Source of the DNA: Caballeronia sp. LZ062
GTDB lineage: Bacteria; Pseudomonadota; Gammaproteobacteria; Burkholderiales; Burkholderiaceae
DNA length: 64,000 bases
NCBI RefSeq assembly: GCF_031450785.1
Contig: NZ_JARTWB010000001.1
Coordinates: 310,001-374,000, forward strand
Direction of reading: 5' to 3'
Both the position numbers and the translations under genes were made by a program. Within the stretch, counting starts at the first letter, position 1; each line of letters begins with the position of its first letter. Shown piece after piece: positions 28,523 to 38,375 of this stretch. The notes beneath the pieces are model-generated. The model saw nothing but the letters and a program-made list of their open reading frames with translations. It did no database searches and was not told where the DNA came from.

Positions 28523-29911
28523 ATGACTTATCAGGCAAGCATCGGCGTGCGCCGCTACCGTTTCGACGATCTGAAGACGCTACTCGGCCGCGCGAGCCCG
28601 CAGCGTTCCGGCGACGAACTGGCAGGCGTCGCCGCGGCCACGGAAGAAGAACGCGTCGCCGCGAAAATCGCGCTTGCGGACGTGCCGTTGCGCGCGTTCC
28701 TCGACGAGCCGCTCATTCCCTATGAAGCGGACGAAGTCACGCGGCTGATCGTCGATACTCACGACGCGGCTGCTTTCGCGCCGATTGCCCATCTGACGGT
28801 CGGCGAGTTGCGCGAATGGCTGCTCTTCGACGCGACGGACACGGCCGCGCTCGAAGCCGTGCAGATGGGTCTGACGCCCGAAATGGCCGCCGCCGTCTCC
28901 AAGCTCATGCGCAACCAGGACCTGATTCTCGCCGCGAGAAAGCGCCCTGTCGTCACGCGCTTTCGCACGACCATCGGTTTGCCCGGACGGCTGTCCGTGC
29001 GCCTCCAGCCGAATCACCCGACCGACGATCCGAAAGGCATTGCCGCGTCCATCCTCGACGGCCTCTTCTACGGCTGCGGCGACGCCGTCATCGGCGTGAA
29101 TCCGGCCTCGGATTCGCCTGCGGACATCACCGCGCTGCTCACAATGATGGACGACTTCCGCCAGCGCTACGACGTCCCGATGCAGTCGTGCGTCCTCACG
29201 CACGTCACGAACACGCTCGCGGCGATCGAACATGGCGCGCCCGTCGATCTCGTGTTTCAGTCGATTGCGGGCACCGAGCGCGCCAACGCCAGCTTCGGCG
29301 TGTCGCTCGCGCTGTTGCAGGAAGCGCACGACGCGGCGCAGTCGCTCGCACGGGGAACCGTCGGCAACAACGTCATGTACTTCGAAACGGGTCAGGGCAG
29401 CGCGCTGTCCGCGAACGCGCATCACGGCGTGGATCAGCAGACGTGCGAGGCGCGCGCCTACGCGGTCGCGCGCCATTTCCGTCCGCTTCTGACGAACACC
29501 GTGGTCGGATTCATCGGGCCGGAGTATCTATACGACGGGCGCCAAATCATTCGCGCCGGCCTCGAAGATCACTTCTGCGGCAAGCTGCTCGGCGTGCCGA
29601 TGGGTTGCGACATCTGCTACACGAATCACGCGCAAGCGGACCAGGACGATATGGATACGCTACTGACGCTGCTCGGCGTCGCGAACGTCAACTTCATCAT
29701 GGGCGTGCCCGGCGCGGATGACGTGATGCTCAACTATCAGAGCACGTCCTTTCATGACGCGTTGTACGTGCGCCGCGTGCTGAACCTGAAGCGCGCGCCC
29801 GAATTCGAAGCCTGGCTCGCGAACATGCGCGTCACGGATGCGCACGGCGGGCTGATTTCCCATTCCGCACGCGCCGATGGACAACCGCTGCTCGACTGGA
29901 TCGACTCATGA
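28523..29911 (+). CDS. eutB: Ethanolamine ammonia-lyase large subunit
   Basis: A 462-residue protein of the standard EutB length, with 'RFRTTIGLPGRLSVRLQPNHPTDD' shortened here to its key segments, and 'GCGDAVIGVNPASDS', 'MYFETGQGSALSANAHHG' and 'MGCDICYTNHAQADQDD', all hallmarks. With EutC it uses adenosylcobalamin to split ethanolamine into acetaldehyde and ammonia. Start at 28523 with GAGGAG upstream. A long upstream open frame in the same phase is not part of the gene. Confidence 0.96.
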   Translation: MTYQASIGVRRYRFDDLKTLLGRASPQRSGDELAGVAAATEEERVAAKIALADVPLRAFLDEPLIPYEADEVTRLIVDTHDAAAFAPIAHLTVGELREWLLFDATDTAALEAVQMGLTPEMAAAVSKLMRNQDLILAARKRPVVTRFRTTIGLPGRLSVRLQPNHPTDDPKGIAASILDGLFYGCGDAVIGVNPASDSPADITALLTMMDDFRQRYDVPMQSCVLTHVTNTLAAIEHGAPVDLVFQSIAGTERANASFGVSLALLQEAHDAAQSLARGTVGNNVMYFETGQGSALSANAHHGVDQQTCEARAYAVARHFRPLLTNTVVGFIGPEYLYDGRQIIRAGLEDHFCGKLLGVPMGCDICYTNHAQADQDDMDTLLTLLGVANVNFIMGVPGADDVMLNYQSTSFHDALYVRRVLNLKRAPEFEAWLANMRVTDAHGGLISHSARADGQPLLDWIDS

Positions 29912-30711
29912 CGGACGACGCCACCCGCCGCGCGGCCGAAGCGGACCCTTGGGACGCGCTGCGGCGTTTCACGAACGCGCGCATCGCGCTCGGCCGCGCC
30001 GGCAGCAGCCTGCCGACTGCACCCTTGCTCGCATTTCAGCTAGCGCATGCGCAGGCGCGGGACGCGGTACATCAGCCGCTCGACACGGCTTCGCTCGCCG
30101 AAGCGGTGCGCGCGGCCGGATTCGTCACGCTGGAAGTAGCGAGCGCCGCGCCGGATCGCGAGCACTATCTACGTCGGCCGGATCTGGGCCGTATGCTCGA
30201 CGACGCCGGCGCCGAGCGGCTCGCGGCCTTCGCCAGCGAGGGCAGCGAAACGCCCGACGTCGTGTTCGTGGCCGCCGACGGCTTGTCGGCGTTCGCCGCC
30301 CAGCGCCACGCCGCGCCGCTGCTGTCGACACTGCGCGCGATGCTCGACGGCTGGATTATCGGCCCGGTCGTCATCGCGACGCAGGCGCGCGTCGCGCTGG
30401 GCGATTGCATCGGTGAGCTTTTACGGGCGCGGATTGTCGTCGTGATGATCGGCGAGCGGCCGGGTCTGAGTTCGCCCGACAGCCTCGGGTTGTACGTGAC
30501 CTACGCACCGCGCGCCGGACGCAGCGACGCCGAGCGCAATTGCATCTCGAACGTGCGCCCTGAAAGCCTCGGTTACGATGCCGCCGCCTTCAAGCTGCAC
30601 TGGCTGCTGAGCGAAGCGCGACGGCTGAAGCTGACGGGCGTCGGGTTGAAGGACCATAGCGGAGGACTGCCGGCACCGGCGGACGCGAGGCGGATCGAAG
30701 GAAGCAGTTAG
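29908..30711 (+). CDS. eutC: Ethanolamine ammonia-lyase small subunit
   Basis: A 267-residue protein overlapping the eutB stop by four bases (ATGA). Conserved blocks are 'FTNARIALGRAGSSLPT', 'HYLRRPDLGR', 'VVMIGERPGLSSPDSLGLYVTY' and 'RSDAERNCISNVRPESLGYDAA'. It supplies part of the cobalamin-binding interface. No eutA reactivase, permease or microcompartment gene is adjacent, so this is the short, non-carboxysomal form. It is a cofactor customer of the cob cluster 3 kb downstream. Confidence 0.95.
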   Translation: MTDDATRRAAEADPWDALRRFTNARIALGRAGSSLPTAPLLAFQLAHAQARDAVHQPLDTASLAEAVRAAGFVTLEVASAAPDREHYLRRPDLGRMLDDAGAERLAAFASEGSETPDVVFVAADGLSAFAAQRHAAPLLSTLRAMLDGWIIGPVVIATQARVALGDCIGELLRARIVVVMIGERPGLSSPDSLGLYVTYAPRAGRSDAERNCISNVRPESLGYDAAAFKLHWLLSEARRLKLTGVGLKDHSGGLPAPADARRIEGSS

Positions 30712-30862
30712 ACGCTGCGCTTTCTGTGCGCCGTAGTGCTGGGGCGGCGTGATTCGACCTCGTCGAGAAGATCTGCGCTGCGATCAGGGGCACGCGCGGA
30801 GACGTCGTTTCTGCGCCGGTCGCCCGAATCACAGCAGCATTCGGCTCCGGTCACCTACGCAG

Positions 30863-31273
30863 TCAAGCGACGGCACGCACGCTGGTATCCCGATAGCTGA
30901 CGAGCAGACGCCCGTCGGCGCCGCGCAAGACGACGAACCTCTTCACGAAGAAGACGCCCTCGCAACGCGACAGTCGACGCGGCAGAGCCTCGGCAATGCA
31001 CGCTGAAATAGCGATCCCGACAAATCGAGCCGCCAGACCAACTTCGCCTTTGCAAAAGGCGCCCAGCCTTGACGCGGAGTCGAGGCCACGTAGCAACGCA
31101 TTGAGCATCAGCGAGCCTGCGCAATCGTGTCTGCGGAAGGCGGTTTCACTCACGAAATGGACGTTCTCCCGGCGCGGCTGCGGAGCCCGCGAACCCGGCA
31201 GCTCAGAAGCGAGCCCGCCGGAATCGCGCCGCCGGGCGACCGTCTCATTCGAAGAAACTCCTACGCGGCGCAC
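30863..31273 (-). CDS. Possible hypothetical protein
   Basis: An open frame of up to 136 residues; an internal ATG at 31106-31108 gives 81 residues. The C-terminal half ('EGVFFVKRFVVLRGADGRLLVSYRD') reads like real protein with genome-like codon choice, but there is no ribosome-binding site and no domain I recognise. The surrounding 30712-31297 interval holds nothing else I can name. Confidence 0.3.
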   Translation of the reverse strand: MRRVGVSSNETVARRRDSGGLASELPGSRAPQPRRENVHFVSETAFRRHDCAGSLMLNALLRGLDSASRLGAFCKGEVGLAARFVGIAISACIAEALPRRLSRCEGVFFVKRFVVLRGADGRLLVSYRDTSVRAVA

Positions 31274-31297
31274 CGTCCGTTGCCAGAGAGGCAGCGT

Positions 31298-31471
31298 CTA
31301 GAGCACGAGCGAGCCCGCCGAAATCGCAACGACCAGAAAGATGACGAACAGGACGAGGAAGATGAAAAAGCAGATCTTCGCGATGCCTGCCGCGCCCGAC
31401 GACACGCGGCCGAAGCCAAAGAAGCCGGCAATCACCGAAATGACCGCGAAGAGGATGGCAAGTTTGAGCAT
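31298..31471 (-). CDS. DUF1328 / UPF0391 small membrane protein
   Basis: A 57-residue protein: '[20 protein letters not shown]' then '[20 protein letters not shown]' and a second hydrophobic run. The 'GxGxxxxxxAGIAKIxFF' pattern between two membrane helices is the DUF1328 (YtjA) signature. AAAGG lies seven bases upstream of the ATG. The family is linked to envelope stress and biofilm conditions in Proteobacteria; function unknown. Confidence 0.85.
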   Translation of the reverse strand: MLKLAILFAVISVIAGFFGFGRVSSGAAGIAKICFFIFLVLFVIFLVVAISAGSLVL

Positions 31472-31587
31472 GGCAAGCCTTTAATTGTTGTGAATGTGCC
31501 GCCATGTCTGCAAGCCTCGTGCCACGAGCAGAGCGACCACTTGCCGGTGCGCTAAACGAAAGACGGTTAGTTGCACACGCCGAAGAA

Positions 31588-31620
31588 TAAAAAAGCACCG
31601 TCAGACAGCCGGTGCTTCTT
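31588..31620 (-). terminator. Rho-independent terminator of the OpgC-like gene
   Basis: On the minus strand AAGCACCG pairs with CGGTGCTT around a nine-base loop and runs into a T tract (TTTTTT), just past the stop at 31628. Confidence 0.88.
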
Positions 31621-31627
31621 CGGTGGA

Positions 31628-32773
31628 TCAACGCATGCCGCGCACGGGATTGTCTGCCGCAGCAACCGCAGCCGCTGCCGCCGGAACACGCGGCCGCAGA
31701 CCCAGCCAGTTCGCGACCGGCTGGCGCACTCGCGGCACGGCAAGCAGCGCCGTTATCGCGATGGCGTCCGCCGCTACGCCGGCCGGCACATTCACGAGGC
31801 CGTCCGTAAGCGTGAAGAGAATCGAATCGACCACGAGCGAGATCCCCGCGCCCGCGATGAAGCACGCCATGCCGTCCCGCCCTACCGCGCCGACCCAAGG
31901 AAGGCGGCTCGCAATCGCCTTCACCACGCCGTAGCGCGCGAGGTTCGTCGCGATCCACGCAATCGCAAGGAAATTGACGACGCGCGCGCCCGCCAGGTCC
32001 CGCTTGAATGCGCTTTCCAGCACGGGCGGCAGCACGAGGAGCTTGTAATACGCCATGCCGACGATCACCGCGAGCGCGGCCGCGCTGACGGCCCAGCCGA
32101 GGCGATGCGACGCCACCCGCTGATAGACCGGCTGACAGCGGGCGAGCACGCCGAGCGTGAACATCAGTTGCCACGCTGCGGGATTGAAGTCCCAGAGATT
32201 GTCATCGACGGACGGCATGAATTCGCCGATGCCCGGCGCGAACGACCACAACGCCAGGCTCAGCCCGAGCAACAGCCACGGCTTCGTGCGCGCGAGCGGC
32301 AAGACGAACGGAACGGACAGCGCGAAGAGCGCGTACATCGGCAGGACGGCGGACAGATACGGCTGGCGCTCGAACGTCAGAATCTGAGCAATCGACGTCA
32401 CGGGCGCGGCCGTCAGCGTGTCCAGGTCGTGCAGCACGAGATTCGGCGCATGGCCATAAAACGGACGCAGTAAAAACGTAGCGACGAGCATCAGCGCGGC
32501 GGTGATCAAAAACGCGCGGTAGATCTCGAACGCGCGACGGACGAAGCGCAGCTGTGCGGCGCGCTCAGAGCGACGCTCGGAGAGCGACACGTAAGCGGTT
32601 GCGGTAGCGAATCCGCCGAGGAACACGAAGACCTCGGCGGCATCGTTCAGCGCGAAGGCGTGCAGCGTGAAGTGCGACAGCACGCTGCCGCCGATGTGAT
32701 CGACGACAATGATCAACAGAACGAGCCCCCGGAAGAAGTCGAGCTCGACGAGGCGTTGTGATTTTCCGGACAT
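31628..32773 (-). CDS. OpgC-domain membrane protein
   Basis: A 381-residue protein with about ten membrane helices. The N-terminus 'ELDFFRGLVLLIIVVDHI' carries the conserved FRG and DH of the OpgC/acyltransferase-3 group, and 'EVFVFLGGFATATAY' follows. OpgC succinylates periplasmic glucans in other bacteria; the substrate here is not known, and no opgGH genes are nearby. Start at 32773 by family N-terminus; the ribosome-binding site is weak. Confidence 0.82.
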   Translation of the reverse strand: MSGKSQRLVELDFFRGLVLLIIVVDHIGGSVLSHFTLHAFALNDAAEVFVFLGGFATATAYVSLSERRSERAAQLRFVRRAFEIYRAFLITAALMLVATFLLRPFYGHAPNLVLHDLDTLTAAPVTSIAQILTFERQPYLSAVLPMYALFALSVPFVLPLARTKPWLLLGLSLALWSFAPGIGEFMPSVDDNLWDFNPAAWQLMFTLGVLARCQPVYQRVASHRLGWAVSAAALAVIVGMAYYKLLVLPPVLESAFKRDLAGARVVNFLAIAWIATNLARYGVVKAIASRLPWVGAVGRDGMACFIAGAGISLVVDSILFTLTDGLVNVPAGVAADAIAITALLAVPRVRQPVANWLGLRPRVPAAAAAVAAADNPVRGMR

Positions 32774-33053
32774 GCGGCGTGACCGTGTGTGCTGCGAAAC
32801 GCAGAAAGTGGACGGGCGCGGCTCGGGAGCAGCCGCATCGAAGCGTAGGAGTTTACCCGCATTCGCCGCGGTCGATCGTCGGAACAGGAGGACTTTTCCT
32901 TTCCAAATATGACATTTGGCCGTTGGATGCGCCGAAACTACCGTTGCGTCGACGCGTCGAGGAACCAATTTCCAGGGAAGGTTTCAAATACCTTTCATCG
33001 TAGCCGATGTTCCGGCTAATATCACGCCTGTCGCATTCACACATACGCTTCGC

Positions 33054-33821
33054 ATGGACTACATCACCGCCCTCGTCTCCGATCCTGCCGCGTGGGCCGC
33101 TCTCGCGACGCTCGTCGTCATGGAAGTCGTGCTCGGCATCGACAACCTGATCTTCATCTCGATCCTGACGAACAAGCTCCCGGCCGAGCACCGCGCGCGC
33201 ACCCAGCGCATCGGCATCGGCCTCGCGCTCGTGATGCGGCTCGGATTGCTCGGCACCGTTGCGCTGATCGTGCGGCTCACCGCACCGATCTTCGAAGCGT
33301 TCGGTCACGGCTTTTCATGGCGCGATCTGATTCTGATTGCGGGCGGCGTGTTCCTCGTGTGGAAAGCCACGTCGGAGATTCACCATCACGTGACGCACGA
33401 AGCGGAAGATCACGCCGGTGCCTCGTCCGGCCCGCGTCTCACGCCGCTGTCCGCAATCGGCCAGATACTGCTGCTCGACCTCGTCTTTTCCATCGACAGC
33501 ATCGTGACGGCGGTCGGCATGACGGAGCACATTCCGATCATGTTCGTCGCGGTCATCGCCGCGGTCTCCGTCATGCTGTTCGCGGCCGGCCCGCTCTCGC
33601 GCTTCATCGAGCGCAATCCGACTATCGTGATGCTCGCGCTCGGCTTCCTGCTGGTGATCGGCATGACGCTGATCGCGGAAGGCTTCGGCACTCACGTACC
33701 GAAGGGCTACATCTATGCGGCGATGGCGTTCTCCGCGCTGGTGGAAGGTCTCAACATGCTGGCGCGCCGGGCCAGCAGTAAGCGCCGCGTTGCCATGCGC
33801 GGCGAGCAGAAGCCGCACTAG
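33054..33821 (+). CDS. TerC-family integral membrane protein
   Basis: A 255-residue protein with seven to nine helices. '[20 protein letters not shown]' and '[21 protein letters not shown]' are the paired TerC motifs with conserved Asp, thought to bind Mn2+ or other metal. The family is tied to tellurite resistance and to manganese export during loading of exported metalloproteins. A yybP-ykoY riboswitch, common before such genes, was not seen. It converges tail to tail with the DUF4186 gene. Confidence 0.88.
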   Translation: MDYITALVSDPAAWAALATLVVMEVVLGIDNLIFISILTNKLPAEHRARTQRIGIGLALVMRLGLLGTVALIVRLTAPIFEAFGHGFSWRDLILIAGGVFLVWKATSEIHHHVTHEAEDHAGASSGPRLTPLSAIGQILLLDLVFSIDSIVTAVGMTEHIPIMFVAVIAAVSVMLFAAGPLSRFIERNPTIVMLALGFLLVIGMTLIAEGFGTHVPKGYIYAAMAFSALVEGLNMLARRASSKRRVAMRGEQKPH

Positions 33822-33824
33822 GCG

Positions 33825-34232
33825 TCAGAAGGGCAACTCGCGTTGCGGGTTGTCGTTGCTCTTCGTTTCATCCGCGGGCGGCACCGGCTGGGCGCGCAGC
33901 CATCGTTCGATAGCATCGACGACGTGCTGGCGCTCCGCATCGTCCAATACTTTCCCCGCCGCAATGCCGTGCCATTTTGCGAGACATGTCCGGCAGCACG
34001 TCGCCGTCGCATGCTGCGCGATGAACACGGGATGGCCGCGAAACGGCGTCTGCTTGCCGTCGTTCAGCGGCGCTTGCGGCGGGAGACGCTTTGCGATCAA
34101 GTCATGCGCCTGCCCGACGACCGTCTCCACGCCGCGTTCGCGCAGATACCGCCCTTCGCGCACGCCGAGCGCGAAACGCCGGCGAAACGCCGATTTGGCG
34201 AGCGCATCGAACACGGCGTCGAGATCGCGCAT
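33825..34232 (-). CDS. DUF4186 protein in the cob operon
   Basis: A 135-residue soluble protein. 'GHPVFIAQHATATCCRTCLAKWHGI' (shortened: HPVFIAQHATATCCRTCL) is the strongly conserved family block, with three Cys and several His that could bind a metal or Fe-S centre. It starts six bases after cobM and is the last gene of cobL-cbiD-cobK-cobM-DUF4186. I know of no assigned function; placement suggests a role linked to cobalamin or to metal handling, but it may simply be a passenger. Confidence 0.8.
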   Translation of the reverse strand: MRDLDAVFDALAKSAFRRRFALGVREGRYLRERGVETVVGQAHDLIAKRLPPQAPLNDGKQTPFRGHPVFIAQHATATCCRTCLAKWHGIAAGKVLDDAERQHVVDAIERWLRAQPVPPADETKSNDNPQRELPF

Positions 34233-34238
34233 GGACGC

Positions 34239-34964
34239 TTAGTCTTTCGCGTAGAGCGTCGAATCGGCGAAACCGTGGGCATCGAGCACGTGGCCCACAA
34301 GAATGAGCGCGGTGCGCTCCATGCCCGCCGCGCGCACTTTCACCGCAATATCGGCAAGCGTGCCTTGCACGCGTTCTTCATCCGGCCAGCTCGCGCGGAA
34401 AATCACCGCGACGGGACAGTCCTCGCCGTAATACGGCAGCAGGTCGGCAACGATGCGCTCGATATGCCGCACGCCGAGATGAATGGCAAGCGTCGCGCGA
34501 TGACGCGCGAGGTCCGCAAGCGACTCGCCGGGCGGCATCGACGTCTTCGCTGCATAGCGCGTGAGGATCACCGTCTGGGAGATGCCGGGCAACGTCAGCT
34601 CGCGTCCGAGCGCGGCTGCGGATGCCGCCGTCGCGGTCACACCCGGCACGACTTCATAAGGAATCCCGAGTATTTCGATTCGGCGTATCTGCTCCCCGAT
34701 AGCGCCATACAGCGACGGATCGCCCGAATGCACGCGCGCGACGTCCTCACCATTCGCGTGCGCCTGCTGCAACAACGCGACGATGGCATCGAGATCGAGT
34801 TCCGCCGTGTTCACCACGCGATGCGCGCAATGCCCTTCGAGCACGCCTTCCGGCACGAGCGATCCCGCGTAGAGAATCACGGGGCACGTGCGAATCAGCC
34901 TTTGCCCTTTGACGGTGATGAGTTCCGGATCGCCCGGTCCCGCGCCGATGAAATAGACGGTCAT
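34239..34964 (-). CDS. cobM: Precorrin-4 C11-methyltransferase
   Basis: A 241-residue SAM-dependent corrinoid methyltransferase with '[18 protein letters not shown]' at the N-terminus and 'ARVHSGDPSLYGAIGEQ' as the second SAM contact. It methylates C11 of precorrin-4 to give precorrin-5. The start is one base after the cobK stop; translation is likely coupled since no clear ribosome-binding site is present. Confidence 0.94.
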   Translation of the reverse strand: MTVYFIGAGPGDPELITVKGQRLIRTCPVILYAGSLVPEGVLEGHCAHRVVNTAELDLDAIVALLQQAHANGEDVARVHSGDPSLYGAIGEQIRRIEILGIPYEVVPGVTATAASAAALGRELTLPGISQTVILTRYAAKTSMPPGESLADLARHRATLAIHLGVRHIERIVADLLPYYGEDCPVAVIFRASWPDEERVQGTLADIAVKVRAAGMERTALILVGHVLDAHGFADSTLYAKD

Positions 34965-34965
34965 G

Positions 34966-35694
34966 TCAGTGAGAGTCGGAAGCGAGCAGCGCATGCAGCG
35001 CGCTCGCGGGGTCGTCGAATTCGCGGTCTGCTTCCGGCAGCGCGGGCCGCGCGAGCATCACGACAGGCAAGCGTCTTTCGCGCGCGACCGCGAGCTTGGC
35101 TTCAGTGGCCTTGCCGCCGCTGTTCTTGCTGATGACGACATCGATACGCGCCTCGTCGAACAATACGCGCTCGCCGGCAATATCGAAGGGACCGCGTGCA
35201 TCGATGATGCTCGCACGCGCATGGCCTTCATGCGCGCCGAGGCAGCGAATCGTCCAGTGTTGCGAACCCGGAATCTCGTCCAGATGCATGAGCGGCTCGC
35301 GTCCGAGCGTGAAAAGCGGTCGGCGAAACGGCGCGATGCATTCGACTATGCCGCGCCAGTCCGCCGCGTCGCGCCAATCGTCGCCCGGCTGCGGCTGCCA
35401 TGCGGCGCGGCGCACGGCCCAGAGCGGCACATCGGCCAGCGTGCAGGCTTCGCGTGCATGGCGGCTCATTTGCGCGGCATACGGATGCGTCGCGTCGATG
35501 ACGAGTGCGATCCGCTCCACGCGCAGATAATCGACGAGACCCGTCACGCCGCCGAAGCCGCCCACGCGCACCGCGCACGCAAGATCGGTCGGCACGCGAG
35601 CGAGGCCCGCGAGGCTATAGACATGCGGCGCGCCCATGTTTCGCGCGATGGCCAGCGCATCGCCCGTTCCGCCGAGCACCAGCGCGCGCTTCAT
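34966..35694 (-). CDS. cobK: Precorrin-6A reductase
   Basis: A 242-residue protein starting '[20 protein letters not shown]', a Gly-rich NADPH-binding loop. '[18 protein letters not shown]' and '[20 protein letters not shown]' are the CobK/CbiJ signatures. It reduces precorrin-6A to dihydroprecorrin-6 with NADPH. The ATG overlaps the cbiD stop by four bases. Confidence 0.94.
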   Translation of the reverse strand: MKRALVLGGTGDALAIARNMGAPHVYSLAGLARVPTDLACAVRVGGFGGVTGLVDYLRVERIALVIDATHPYAAQMSRHAREACTLADVPLWAVRRAAWQPQPGDDWRDAADWRGIVECIAPFRRPLFTLGREPLMHLDEIPGSQHWTIRCLGAHEGHARASIIDARGPFDIAGERVLFDEARIDVVISKNSGGKATEAKLAVARERRLPVVMLARPALPEADREFDDPASALHALLASDSH

Positions 35695-36788
35695 GCGGCG
35701 CTCCCGACAATGACCCCTTGCCTGTCGATGGCGAAGGTCTCGACGATCACGCCTTGCGGCACGGTATCGAGGGCCACGTCGCGTGCGCGCGCGCATACGA
35801 GATCGCCCAGCGCGATGCCTTCCGCGCGCGCCAGCTTCAGCGCTTCCTGACTCGTATTCGCCGCGCGTATGGCCGACTGAAGCGCCGCGCTCGCGCCGGC
35901 TTCGGCGGCCCAGCACGCAAGCAACGGCAAGTCGATGCTGGAGCTACGGCTATGGAGATCCATATGCCCCGCCGCGAGTTTGCTGAGTTTGCCGAAGCCG
36001 CCGCATAAACTGAGCTTGTCTACCGGCGCGCGACGCAAGTGCTTGAGCACCGCGCCCGCGAAGTCGCCCATTTCGATCAACGCGATGTCCGCCAGACCGT
36101 AGCGCTCACGCATGGCGTCTTCGCTCTGATTGCCGGTGCAGGCCGCGATATGCCGCACGCCATTCGCACGCGCCACATCGATGCCCTGATGAATCGACGC
36201 GATATACGCCGAGCACGAAAACGGCCTGACGATGCCGGTCGTGCCGAGTATCGACAAGCCGCCCACGATGCCGAGCCGCGGATTCATCGTCTTCGCCGCG
36301 AGCGATTCGCCATGCTCGACGCCTATCGTCACATCGAATCCGCCCGCGTAGTCGGCCAGCGGCGCGAGCGCGACGAGATGCTCGGTCATCATCCTGCGCG
36401 GGACGGGATTGATGGCCGGCTCGCCGATGGCAAGCGCAAGCCCCGCGCGCGTCACGGTGCCGACGCCCGGCCCCGCGTGAAAGCGCACGCCGGGCTCAGC
36501 CGACAAACGCACCCGCGCGAACACGAGCGCGCCGTGCGTGACATCGGGATCGTCGCCGGCATCCTTGATGACGCCCGCTTCCGCTGCATCGCGCGTACCG
36601 TCGATCAAACGGCAAAATTCGAGCTTCATCGTCACGCGCTGGCCCCTCGGCAGCACAATCTCCGCGCGGTCGCTGGTCTCGCCCATCAGCAACAGACGCG
36701 CGGCGGCAAGGCTCGTCGCGGTGGCGCAGCTTCCGGTCGTGTAGCCGCTTCTGAGCGGCGCGGGTTGTTCGGCAGTCTCGTCACGCAT
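35691..36788 (-). CDS. cbiD: Cobalt-precorrin-5B C1-methyltransferase type (CbiD)
   Basis: A 365-residue protein with the CbiD start '[19 protein letters not shown]', then '[15 protein letters not shown]' and '[19 protein letters not shown]'. CbiD belongs to the anaerobic pathway, where it methylates C1 during ring contraction chemistry. Here it sits among aerobic-type genes, and no cobF is present in the window, so it probably replaces CobF. The same substitution occurs in Pseudomonas. Confidence 0.94.
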   Translation of the reverse strand: MRDETAEQPAPLRSGYTTGSCATATSLAAARLLLMGETSDRAEIVLPRGQRVTMKLEFCRLIDGTRDAAEAGVIKDAGDDPDVTHGALVFARVRLSAEPGVRFHAGPGVGTVTRAGLALAIGEPAINPVPRRMMTEHLVALAPLADYAGGFDVTIGVEHGESLAAKTMNPRLGIVGGLSILGTTGIVRPFSCSAYIASIHQGIDVARANGVRHIAACTGNQSEDAMRERYGLADIALIEMGDFAGAVLKHLRRAPVDKLSLCGGFGKLSKLAAGHMDLHSRSSSIDLPLLACWAAEAGASAALQSAIRAANTSQEALKLARAEGIALGDLVCARARDVALDTVPQGVIVETFAIDRQGVIVGSAA

Positions 36789-36809
36789 GTTGTAGATCGC
36801 AGAACGGGA

Positions 36810-38018
36810 TCACGGCTTGTTCACGCATAGCAAGGTGATCGGCAACGCTTGCCGCCATGTATCGAAGCTGCCGAGCGGCTCGGCATACGCGACACCGATA
36901 CGCACCAGTTCACCGCCATGCCGCGCGCGCCAGTCTATGAGCACGGCCTCGCTTTGCAGCGTGACTGCATTCGCGATCAGGCGCCCGCCTTGACGCAGCC
37001 GCGCCCAGCACGTATCGAGCACGCCCGGCGCGGTCACGCCGCCGCCGATGAACACCGCGTCGGGCGCGGACAGGCCGTCGAGCGCGGCCGGCGCTTCGCC
37101 TCTCACGAGCTTCAGCGCGGGCACGCCGAGCGCATCGCGGTTATGTTCGATCAGACGCTGCCGGCCCTCGTTCGCTTCTATTGCGATCGCGCGACACGAG
37201 ACATGCGCGCGCATCCATTCAACGCCGATGGAACCGCTGCCCGCGCCGACATCCCATAGCAATTCGCCGGGCTGCGGCGCAAGACGCGCAAGTGTGACCG
37301 CGCGCACATCGCGCTTGGTGATCTGGCCGTCGTGCCGATATGCGTCGTCGGGCAAACCCGGCGTGAGCGGCGGACCGGCGTGGCCCGCGTGCGTGCGGCA
37401 TTCGATGGCGACGAGATTGAGCGAGGCCACGAACGGCTCGCGCCAGTCGTCCGCGCGCTCGTCGATGCGACGCTCGTTCGCGCCGCCGAGACGCTCGAAG
37501 ACGGTCATGCGGCTCGGGCCGAATCCATGCGCCGTCAGCAACGACGCGATGGTGGCGGGCGTCGCGCCATCCGCGCTCAGGACGAGCAGGCGTTCGCCGC
37601 GAAACACGTGCGCAAGCAGCGAGGCGACCGGCCGCCCGACGAGCGACACGCATCGCGCGTCCTGCAACGCCCACTGCAGGCGCGCGGCCGCGAGCGAGAG
37701 CGACGAAGGCGCGGGAATCACGCGCATCTCTTCGCTGGAAAGCTCACGTGCGAGCGTCGCGCCGACGCCGAAGCACATCGGGTCGCCGCTCGCGAGCACG
37801 CATACGGATATGCCGCGCGTGCGCTCGGCGAGCACGGCATCGAGAGAAAAGGGACTAGGCCACGGCACGCGACGCGCCCCGATGCGCGCGGGCAAGAGCG
37901 CAAGATGGCGCTCGCCGCCGTGTATCGCGCCGGCTTCCAGAAGCGCACGGCGCGCCGCGCGGCTCAGGCCATGCCAGCCGTCCTCGCCGATGCCTACCAC
38001 GGTCAGCCAGCTCGACAT
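36810..38018 (-). CDS. cobL: Precorrin-6Y C5,15-methyltransferase (decarboxylating), CbiE-CbiT fusion
   Basis: A 402-residue two-domain protein. Residues about 1-200 are CbiE-like ('[20 protein letters not shown]', '[13 protein letters not shown]'); residues about 215-402 are CbiT-like, with the class I SAM motif '[18 protein letters not shown]'. It methylates C5 and C15 and removes the acetate carboxyl at C12. AAGGAGG lies nine bases before the ATG at 38018. First gene of its unit, divergent from cobG. Confidence 0.94.
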   Translation of the reverse strand: MSSWLTVVGIGEDGWHGLSRAARRALLEAGAIHGGERHLALLPARIGARRVPWPSPFSLDAVLAERTRGISVCVLASGDPMCFGVGATLARELSSEEMRVIPAPSSLSLAAARLQWALQDARCVSLVGRPVASLLAHVFRGERLLVLSADGATPATIASLLTAHGFGPSRMTVFERLGGANERRIDERADDWREPFVASLNLVAIECRTHAGHAGPPLTPGLPDDAYRHDGQITKRDVRAVTLARLAPQPGELLWDVGAGSGSIGVEWMRAHVSCRAIAIEANEGRQRLIEHNRDALGVPALKLVRGEAPAALDGLSAPDAVFIGGGVTAPGVLDTCWARLRQGGRLIANAVTLQSEAVLIDWRARHGGELVRIGVAYAEPLGSFDTWRQALPITLLCVNKP

Positions 38019-38117
38019 GGCCCGTGTCCTCCTTGCGGTTCGCGACACGCTTCATGCGACGATTCCCTGCACGAAGCGTTCTGATGGTCGGTAAAAGCGG
38101 GCATAATACATCGGTAA

Positions 38118-38276
38118 GTCGGTGCCCAACGGTTCAATCCGCGGGCCTAACAGGGAACACAGCAAAACTGTGGCTGCCCCCGCAATTGTACGCAGCGAGT
38201 CCGCGCTCCACTGCCACTGGTTTCTACCGGGAAGGCCGGCGCGGACGCAGACCTGCCAGCCAAGAGACCTGCCGAC
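38118..38276 (+). promoter_or_regulatory. Cobalamin riboswitch upstream of cobG
   Basis: P1 is closed by GTCGG (38118-38122) and CCGAC (38272-38276). Between them stand the family landmarks in order: GGTGCC, a TAACAGGGAA-like segment (CCTAACAGGGAA), the B12-box form GCTGCCCCCGCAATTGTA, a CCACTG segment, GGGAAGGC and GCCAGCCAAGAGACC. It lies about 100 bases before cobG and should repress cobG-H-I-J when adenosylcobalamin is plentiful. It cannot act on the divergent cobL unit. Confidence 0.93.
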
Positions 38277-38375
38277 TCACGCTTTCCACGCTTTGCACGC
38301 ACTATTCGCGCGACGCCGACCGGGCGGGGTGTACCGGTCTTATCGCCCGAAGCGAGAATCGCACCGGTCACGCTT

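Noticed and set aside
32774..33053. Manganese (yybP-ykoY) riboswitch before the TerC gene
   Set aside because: The characteristic paired loops and GGGGAGUA-type segments were not found.
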